Notes under the pieces: generated by a model | Database searches by the model: none | Told to the model about the DNA's origin: nothing | What the model saw: the letters and a program-made list of their open reading frames with translations, nothing else | Position numbers and translations under genes: made by a program | NCBI RefSeq assembly: GCF_037042905.1 | Contig: NC_087249.1 | Location: 35,169,401-35,233,400, forward strand | Source: Lytechinus pictus | Taxonomy: Eukaryota; Echinodermata; Echinoidea; Temnopleuroida; Toxopneustidae | Length of the DNA stretch: 64,000 bases | Direction of reading: 5' to 3' | Shown: positions 57,501 through 64,000 of the stretch, piece after piece | Layout of the letters: each line of letters opens with the position of its first letter | How positions within the stretch are numbered: position 1 is the first letter of the stretch

Positions 57501-60500
57501 AATAGTCTAAGGAATTTCAGATGAAAGAGGAGATTCTAAGCTTTACAATGGTAGGTCATTTGTCAATTGTATTTGTGATTAAATTATGATAAATCATCGA
57601 TAAATCTCGGTTTCGTTTTTTATGGGACGCACTGTATATATATATATTGTGAAAGAAATAATTGAAGAGAACAATGGTAGGCGTAGCTTAAATCAAGGTT
57701 CCCCAGAGCTACCTGCCCTTTTGGAAAAATTGGTAATGCCGATGTACATGTATAATTTCTCACATAAATATATAATAACCTTTTTGTTATCGTAATCAAC
57801 TGTGGATTAGCAAAGGATTAAAACAAATAATCGGTCGTTAAATGCAGAAATAACCAATTGAAATGTAATGAAGGCACACACACAAAAAAACACTGTAGAA
57901 TTTAAAGAAGTATAAGCCGGTGTTTTTTATATTTTATTCTCCATTCTATATCCATGGCTGGTATATCCCCAAGTCCCTGAGATGCGCGTAAGGTCACTCT
58001 GGTGGTACTAGCTATTGATCTCAAATTTCACCAGGGGTCGTTTGCAGAAAGCTCAGATCTAACGCAACCCCCCCCAAAAAAAAAAAAAAAAAAAAACCGC
58101 TATTTGATATGCAACCAATGAAATACGCGTATTTAGCAGGACTTGCGCTTATAAATAACCTTTTTTTTAGTTGCGATAAACACAATTCTTTCTGCGACGA
58201 GCCCCAGATCAGGTAAATGTTTAAGGCCAGTGTGTAAAAACACTATTTACCCCTCTCATGACATTAATGTGACTTCTAATATTTACATAATGTTACAGGT
58301 CTTTTTCAACTACGGACGGTACGGGAAGATCGTGTCTGTACCGGAGCACATCAGTGAGAGTTTTCTCCTACACGAACATAAATTCTATGGCATGCAAAAC
58401 ACGATAGCCAACGCCGTAAGAACCTACTTTGTGGAAAGAAGTAAAGGTCCCATGTCAATACAGTTAGAGAGAGTAACAATCACAGAATTGGCCATGGATA
58501 AGAAATACCTTCACCACAATGTATATGGTATCATCAGAGGGACACAGCTATGTTGCTTCACCAATGTTCTTGGAAAAGGCGTCTGTTACAAAGATGTCGG
58601 ACGATTCTTTATCTACGAAAAACCTCATGAAAAACGTGAGAATGGTAAAAGTACTTTTGACTTTCCTTTATCTGATAGTGACATCTATGTTCCAGTTTGT
58701 GTCATTTGAAAATTTTGCAAAAAGAAGATCTCAGGTATCTTGTCAAAGTTGCTATTTTGCATCGGAACATCAGCTCAGATGGTTTATTTACATTTTGTCT
58801 AATGCTAATTTGTCCAATTGCCAACTCGTCTAATATAATTGGGTCTATCAGTTCATCCAATATCCACATGGTCTAACGGCAACTTCGTCCACTCACCATT
58901 TCGTCGAATAACCAGTTGGTCCAATAGCCATTAAGTCCATATACCATTTGGTCTAATTAGTGTTAATTTGGGGCGAAATGAATTAAAATTCATTTATCGA
59001 CTCCCTCCCCTCTTACTCTAATCTATGTCGTTGGGGCAAGAGGCTCACTGACAAATGCCCATACTGCCCAAATACAACCGGCACTTTACAAGATATTCTG
59101 TCGCATTACCCATCCTTTCTGGACAGATTCACGTGGCGGCATAACAATGTGATTTTGGCTATTTATAGAACGATTAAAGAGACTGCTACAAAAATACGTG
59201 TGGGTGTTTGTGTGTGTGAGCATGCCAGTCTGTCTGTCTGACTGTCTTTGTCTAAAGCACTGTTTTATTCATCGCCCAGTAACTTGGTGCAAGTGAGATC
59301 TGACAGTCTTCTAAAGATTGTCCGATGTTCAGTCATGCGTGCACGGGATCAACTGAAAATGGTACCTGAATGTACTTGGAGAATACCTCTATCAAGACAT
59401 ATCATGAAACTAATGATTAAATATTCATATTTTAAACAATTCAACTTTACAAAATTGGGACATTTTTTCTGACTCACTCTGTAGGTTCATGGACCTGGTT
59501 TCGCTTGTTACTCTTTCATTGTTTCACTTTGTTCATTTGTATGCTGCTTTTCTTTGAAATAAAGAAATGATTACAATCAATATTAGACCAAGTTATGAGA
59601 CAAAATGGTCACAGATGAAACGGTCATTAGACGAGTGATGATTGGACCAATTGGTTATTGGACCAAATGGTTGTTAGACGAAATGTTGATGAATTTAGAT
59701 TAAATGACATTAGATTAAATGAAGGTAGACCATGTGGCGAGTGGACGAGTTGGTAGTGGACGAATTAGCAATTTACCGCTCAGATTAATTGGCGAACTGG
59801 CGAGGGAGGTGGGCGATCTTATACCATATCCATCATAACAAATATTGTCGCGTCAGTAGAATGTTCAGGATTTTCAACTTCAGAATCATGTATGGGTGAA
59901 GATTTGAAGAATTTTATGATAAGGTGGAAAAGAGGTATTAATTTGTTTTACCAGAACCAAAAATAGGCTACAGTATGATATAATGTTGGCTTCTTTGAAT
60001 ATCAGCTTGTGTGTGAATTACATTTATTCTTCATTTCAGAAACTGCTTTGTTCAGAACCAACTGTTGGCGATGCAAGCACATCGTCTGTCTAGCTGACGA
60101 CGCTCTCATTGGCCTAGAAGGCTGGTGTCACAAGTGTTCTCTTTGTCTCCGATGTCAAGATATTTTGTGCGAATCGTCAAGCAAAAGAGACAACGTAGAC
60201 GATCCCGATAGTTATCCGAATGGAAATGCAATCGTCCGAAAGACAGCTTCTGCTGTATTTGTTTCGAACACTTCACCTAATGTGTTGACCCTAGAACCTT
60301 CATATAAGGAAGCGGTGAGTGATGAGGATGATGACAAGGAAGTCGACCTTCGTGTCATGATCACAGACCCATTAGCAGATATGGCATTGAAAAACAAGCA
60401 GAAAGGTGTTTCTGGGATGTCATCCAAGAAATTCTCTTTGATCCCTCCGGAAGATGAAGGAAGCAAACTAATTGAACCCCAAAACAACAGATTGAAGTTG

Positions 60501-60644
60501 CCCAAGATACATGCCTCGAAAGCGGTGCCAGCGGGGTCTGGGATTTCGATAGCAAAAGGCATGAGATATATGAGACGAAATACTGAACCAGCTGCTTTAA
60601 ATATTGATCAGTTTGCAAATTTTTTAGATCGTGGGGAGTGGTGA
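54292..60644 (+). CDS. BTB/T1 (KCTD-like) protein with LIM-like zinc knuckle, three exons
   Basis: Predicted join 54,292-54,537, 58,299-58,644 and 60,040-60,644 gives 398 residues. Residues about 28-115 form a BTB/T1 domain of the potassium-channel-tetramerisation type (WMKFNVGGTMLETMRANIDKL; YRIDRDPQALQ-VFFNYGRYGKIVSVPEHISE; LLHEHKFYGM). Such domains usually assemble as oligomers, often as cullin-3 adaptors. A middle domain (about 120-197) is unassigned. Residues 206-241 read C-x2-C-x17-C-x2-C-x2-C-x2-C, a LIM first finger with Cys in place of the usual His and only the start of a second finger. The tail is acidic (DEDDDKE) then basic. Retaining intron 2 would give a 218-residue form stopping at 58,709. 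A BTB/T1 plus LIM-like pairing is not one I know. Confidence 0.8.
55228..55700. repeat. CTAACGTTAG / AGATCT palindrome field
   Basis: CTAACGTTAG, TCTAACGTTAGATCT and CTAGATCTAG words recur about ten times in 470 bp with no fixed period. Between them sit TAGGCCTA-type words. It looks like a degenerate palindromic simple repeat. Confidence 0.65.
56816..57634. mobile_element. Tc1/mariner-type MITE
   Basis: The ends are CAGTGCGTCCCA and TGGGACGCACTG, each flanked by TA within TATATA runs. Inverted similarity extends at least 200 bp inward (AACGAAACCGAGATTAA..., GACAAATGACCTACCA, TCACGCATGAGTGAGC and their inverses). 819 bp, no ORF. TA target and CAGT ends fit the mariner superfamily. Confidence 0.85.
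57655..57740 (+). repeat. Short hairpin repeat, GGTTCCCCAGAGCTACC family
   Basis: GAGAACAATGGTAGGCGTAGCTTAAAT then GGTTCCCCAGAGCTACC and TTTGGAAAAATTGGT. A second copy at 61,165-61,280 carries the same left part followed by an inverted right part. Confidence 0.6.
58299..58644 (+). CDS. BTB/LIM-like gene, exon 2
   Basis: Acceptor TGTTACAG|GTCTTT; encodes VFFNYGRYGK through EKPHEKREN plus one base, with donor AATG|GTAAAAGT (phase 1). If the donor is not used the frame continues 21 codons to TGA at 58,709. Confidence 0.75.
58786..59785. mobile_element. Long-inverted-repeat element enclosing a LINE fragment
   Basis: The left arm (58,786-58,965) has repeated TTGGTCCAATAGCC, TCGTCTAAT and TTCGTCCACT words. 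The right arm (59,600-59,785) has the inverse words (TTATTGGACCAA, TTAGACGA, AGTGGACGA). Each arm is itself a degenerate array of ~20-bp units. A LINE 3' piece sits between the arms. Confidence 0.65.
58984..59580 (+). pseudogene. LINE C-terminal and 3' fragment
   Basis: Encodes KRLTDKCPYCPNTTGTLQDILSHY...DRFTWRHNNVILAI, the C-x2-C...H zinc-binding C-terminal region seen after RT in some LINE clades (usual end: RY-WRHD-VL). The last Cys is replaced by Tyr. It ends in AAATAAAGAAATGATTACA, a plausible 3' end. Confidence 0.65.
60040..60644 (+). CDS. BTB/LIM-like gene, exon 3 (terminal)
   Basis: Acceptor TTCATTTCAG|AAACTG, phase 1, completing a Glu codon with exon 2. It encodes the zinc knuckle (CWRC ... 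CHKCSLCLRC) and the tail to FLDRGEW and TGA at 60,644. The phase match with the exon 2 donor is the main support for joining. Confidence 0.75.
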
Positions 60645-60721
60645 AAGTTTGGTTTTAAGCTAAAGACGATCTAAAAAAAATGGTTTAAGCTACATAAAAG
60701 TGACCGCACCGAGTGAGGTAA

Positions 60722-60727
60722 AATAAA
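60722..60727 (+). terminator. Candidate polyadenylation signal AATAAA
   Basis: AATAAA lies 77 bp after the stop codon of the BTB/LIM-like gene and is followed by a GU-rich TTTGTCTTGTTGGT. No competing signal is closer to the stop. Confidence 0.55.
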
Positions 60728-60834
60728 CTTTGTCTTGTTGGTACTTATTACTTTGCTTGCTGATTCCGTTTGTCTTATCCATCCCGAAACTTTACAATTG
60801 TGCAGTGGGCAAAGAACTATGTAAATATGTATAT

Positions 60835-60950
60835 ATATATCATATATACATTTTTTGGCATATATATATATATGCCGGGAATCGAAACCGGGCCCCCAGC
60901 TTTGAACGCCGGTGCCTTAACCACTAGACCACAGAGACGGGTTAGTGGCT
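60835..60950 (-). repeat. tRNA-derived SINE head with (TA)n tail
   Basis: The minus strand reads TGGTCTAGTGGTTAAGGC (good A box), an anticodon-like stem-loop CCGGC-GTTCAAA-GCTGG, then GGTTTCGATTCC (B box with one extra T) and a (TA)n run. No acceptor stem pairs, so it is a SINE or relic rather than a tRNA gene. Confidence 0.6.
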
Positions 60951-61164
60951 AGGGCGACCCCGATCCGATTGACCGTCAGACAGACATATTTTCGACACTA
61001 TACCAATTATAATTTCCTTTATCGGGTGAAGGTGGGTTAGCCGCCATGCCTCAGCTGGATCAAAGGTATTGCTTTGATACAGTACACGTATGGGAGAAAG
61101 TATACAAATGTGTGAAGTTATAAATGTACAACAGCTTTGGCAACACTTTTATTTAGATATTGTG

Positions 61165-61280
61165 TAAAAGAAATGGATCAAGAGAACAATGGTAGGCGTA
61201 GCTTAAATAAAGGTTCCCCAGATCACCAATCACCAATTTTTCCAAAGGGTAGATAGCTCTGGGGAACCTTCAGGCGCTCT
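61165..61280 (+). repeat. Short hairpin repeat, second copy
   Basis: AAGAGAACAATGGTAGGCGTAGC, AGGTTCCCCAG and, inverted, AGCTCTGGGGAACCT within 115 bp, a perfect-loop hairpin. Related to 57,655-57,740. Confidence 0.6.
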
Positions 61281-61530
61281 ATGCCCAAGGTACGAGGATG
61301 CGTTTCTATGCCTATAATTTTGAGACCCCATCCCACGATGTCTTACGTAATTCAGCAACCGGTGAGGAGTAATGAGTACTCTTTCGACCAACCAGGAAAA
61401 TGGCGACTCCGCGGAGGTGACCCATTTAATTTTGAGTCCTCATCCCATCGCAACACCTCTCGTAACTTAACCATTGGTCACGCTGGTGTGGAGTTTTAAT
61501 TTCCCCGGCTAGCTCTACGAACCAAGGTCA
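61281..61530. repeat. Two-copy tandem repeat
   Basis: ATTTTGAGACCCCATCCCA...CGTAATTCAGCAACCGGT (61,316 on) recurs diverged at 61,430 on (ATTTTGAGTCCTCATCCCA...CGTAACTTAACCATTGGT), spacing about 114 bp. The 72-codon frame across it is not convincing. Confidence 0.45.
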
Positions 61531-64000
61531 GTTTCAGTCTTCTGTAGAATTATATCAACACATTGTTATTATGTATATTTTTCTACCTCCGTCTTTTCTT
61601 ACCGCTTTTCATATCGATCGCTTGACTTCATCATACATCACCTTAGACAGCGAAGTGATTAACTTCAGTTTTTATTTTTAACTAGTTGAAAACCCATGGC
61701 TTTGAAATTTTATGGATTGCTATACACTTTGGCAACTGCGATCTCGGTTTTTTGCAATACGTTTGTTCTTATATCACACGAAATCAATGTCTGCAGTCTT
61801 CTTTTCGCATGTTTTTTCTAGTGTTTGCGCATTCATGTGTTTTCTTTCAGGCAAGGCCTTATTTTGAACTTTTGATGATAATGTCGAATCTTTTACTTTA
61901 AACGAGAAAAGTTTATATATTTTGATGGTCAATACGATTTTTCGTTGATAATTATTCAATTCCTTAGCTTGGATTCAATAATTCCCTAAAATTTCGAATC
62001 CTGAAAGTCGATATTTCATTTCAAACTTGTACCAAATTGTATTTCCTCTCAGCCGTATGGCAACAATTGTACCTCTTGACATTCATCCATTGTTTTCATC
62101 ACCCTTCGTAATAGATGGCGTTTACTTTTCTCATTGTCGTTATTTATTTTACAAGTTGGAAACCATTTCCTTTTTTTCTTGATTTCTTTTGTCTGTGTCC
62201 GACTCATTTTAAGTTTAAGCCCGAACTATTCCATAAATATTATAGCTTAAACTGGATGGACACAATTCAAAAGAAACTTTCGTAATTCTGTATAAATACA
62301 ACACATATAATTATGTGCGTCTGTGCACACATGGGTGTTTGGTGTTTATGTGAGTGTGCATTAAATCTAAACTATTTGCAGGAACCAATTCTGATTAATT
62401 TACCTACCACACTTAAGATTGGATGCAGGAAACACACTGATGTATCATCGAATATATTGCGTGTTTTGCTCGTCCCTAGCATTGCGATTTCTACATTTGT
62501 ATTTTTTCCCCATGCACTTCGTACGCGCATGTTGTGTATTTCTTTTCTCGGTTTATATCTGATACGTCTAGTAGAAACATCCAATCCTTTTGAGCAGAGT
62601 CTATCTCATATAGCTACGGCTACGCGCCTCTTGTTACTTAAAATATCAGATTGTTTTACACCAAAAGTTTTTGCTTGACATTTTGCTTGTTGACCATCCA
62701 ACCTCAAGGTTTAAGAGCAGGAATCGATTTTTTTTTTATATTTGTCATATAATTTAAAACAACCTGTTGCACCTTATACTGGTATTCTGCTGTTTTTTTA
62801 TGCGGTCGGCTAGCACATGTTGCATACGTATCTGCTTATATCCCTATTGCGTAAAAATGTATCAACATATTATTATCAGACAATGAGTTGAGTGGTTTAA
62901 GCACACAAAGCATAACCAAGGGCTAATAGTCCACCTTTTCTCTTTCGTATGTTTAGACTTTTTTAATCTCCTATGCTCGGTAATAACTTAGTGAAGAGTT
63001 GAAGGCCTAAATGCGGTGATTATTGAAGGCCATGATTTTTTGACAATCAGACACCAGTGACAAGGGAAACTCCCTGGTTTCCCTGGTGTGCACCAGGATG
63101 TTTTTCACAATCAGTTATCATGGTACTGTCTTGTCTTAAATCACATGAGTGACTCCTATATTCATAAACTTTTTACTCCGAGTATGAGTGAATCTAATTA
63201 CCATGGACATATCCATCCAAACAATAATGCTAATTGCTAATTGTTTATATGTATAATGTAAATACATGTACACGTTCTTGCATTAACATTAATTCTCGGA
63301 TATTTTATTCCCAAAGCAAAATTGTCCCGGGAGCTACATGCAGTTTGTACTTCTATGTTTTTCTACTATTAACCTTTTTTTCTGGCAATACAGTAGTGTT
63401 TCGCATTAAAATCAAATGTGCTCATTTTAGGCCTTTATCTCCGCTACTCTACATTGCATGACCAGGCTCTACACTTTCCATCCAATCTTATATTACTCGA
63501 AGCCTGTAATATATCAATGTAATTTATTATTGTAGAGTGTATTACGTTTATCCACATTCTCCACTGGCTATCCATTCCTGCATTATTAAGCATGAACAAT
63601 CTCTGTACAAAAAAAATAAATCCCTATACTATTTTCAATCTGGCATTCAAGAAAACGGTTGGATGTTTAAAAATTTAAGTGCTTTTGCTCTTCTATATTA
63701 TGTTTGAAAAATAATTTATTTAACCATGTCTATTTTGGTTAGGTTCTTTTATACTGTATATGCATTTCTTAATAAAAAAAATCCTCAACCTGTTTAAGAC
63801 ATAAAAGAAACAATAGGATGTTCACATCCATTGACATCACAAGTCAGTTATTATTGTGTCCGCACTCAACCACTCAAGCGTTTACTGCGTGTCGTAAATC
63901 CAGACTTTGTTGCACGCAGCTATATACGGTCTATCGTTTGTCTGTCTTGTAAAAGTTTGAATCATTCTTCGAACTTAAACGTGACTCTCGTTAAACATGT
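61531..64000. other. No recognisable feature
   Basis: AT-rich sequence. Open frames up to 121 codons (62,313-62,678) have no recognised domain or splice context. No tandem or inverted repeat was noticed. Confidence 0.45.

Larger units (their letters stand above)
54538..58298 (+). other. Intron 1 of the BTB/LIM-like gene
   Basis: 3,761 bp, GT-AG. It holds a GT run with C-rich flank (54,920-54,970), an AACGTTAG/AGATCT palindrome field (55,228-55,700), a mariner-type MITE (56,816-57,634), a short hairpin repeat (57,655-57,740) and a 20-odd A run (58,077-58,097). Confidence 0.75.
58645..60039 (+). other. Intron 2 of the BTB/LIM-like gene
   Basis: 1,395 bp, GTAAAA...TTTCAG. Most of it is an inverted-repeat element (58,786-59,785) enclosing a LINE fragment. 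Confidence 0.7.

Noticed and set aside
60871-60945. Functional tRNA gene
   Set aside because: A and B boxes are recognisable, but there is no pairing acceptor stem and the T loop carries an extra base; better read as a SINE head.
62313-62678. 121-codon ORF as a membrane protein gene
   Set aside because: No recognisable domain, no splice context, and biased composition from AT-rich sequence; not supported.

Overview
The window looks like a repeat-rich, AT-rich metazoan nuclear genome with spliced genes (GT-AG introns), LINE retrotransposons, many short inverted-repeat DNA elements and frequent TAGGCCTA and AACGTTAG words. These traits, a lengsin-type glutamine synthetase and a repeat family common in marine invertebrates together suggest an echinoderm, most likely a sea urchin. 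That assignment is an inference; no species-diagnostic gene is present. No rRNA gene, intact tRNA gene, CRISPR array or LTR element was seen.

Layout. 1-14,500 is nested transposon debris. A LINE at 2.34-4.16 kb is split by a 1,063-bp terminal-inverted-repeat (TIR) element with TATC target duplications. A second LINE at 4.6-10.7 kb is split by a 5.5-kb element whose right arm has grown into about 3 kb of CAACGTTGG-rich minisatellite. A minus-strand decayed LINE follows (11.24-13.76 kb). 14.5-16.7 kb holds smaller repeats, including one with Helitron-like 3' end features (hairpin, CTAG, T).

16,891-35,903 is a direct tandem duplication of an 8.1-kb unit. Each unit carries an intronless lengsin/glutamine synthetase I-like gene on the minus strand. 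It is intact in copy 1 and frameshifted in copy 2. Copy 1 also carries a 2,766-bp foldback element (23,872-26,637). Copy 2 keeps the exact empty site (34,770-34,772), so boundaries and a 3-bp target duplication can be read directly. A second foldback copy lies inverted at 41,095-43,673 inside a LINE, with target duplication TGA.

38.9-40.9 kb is a second CAACGTTGG minisatellite, inverted relative to the one at 7-8.5 kb. 40.9-46.1 kb is LINE sequence, 46.1-47.6 kb a tandem repeat of about 229 bp, and 49.5-53.7 kb a LINE with an uninterrupted 972-codon endonuclease/reverse transcriptase frame.

54,292-60,644 is the only host gene with a recognisable multi-exon structure. Three exons join in phase to encode 398 residues: a BTB/T1 (KCTD-like) domain, a middle domain, and an unusual LIM-like zinc knuckle with an acidic/basic tail. 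Its introns hold a mariner-type MITE and a long-inverted-repeat element with a LINE fragment inside. The last 3 kb shows nothing recognisable.
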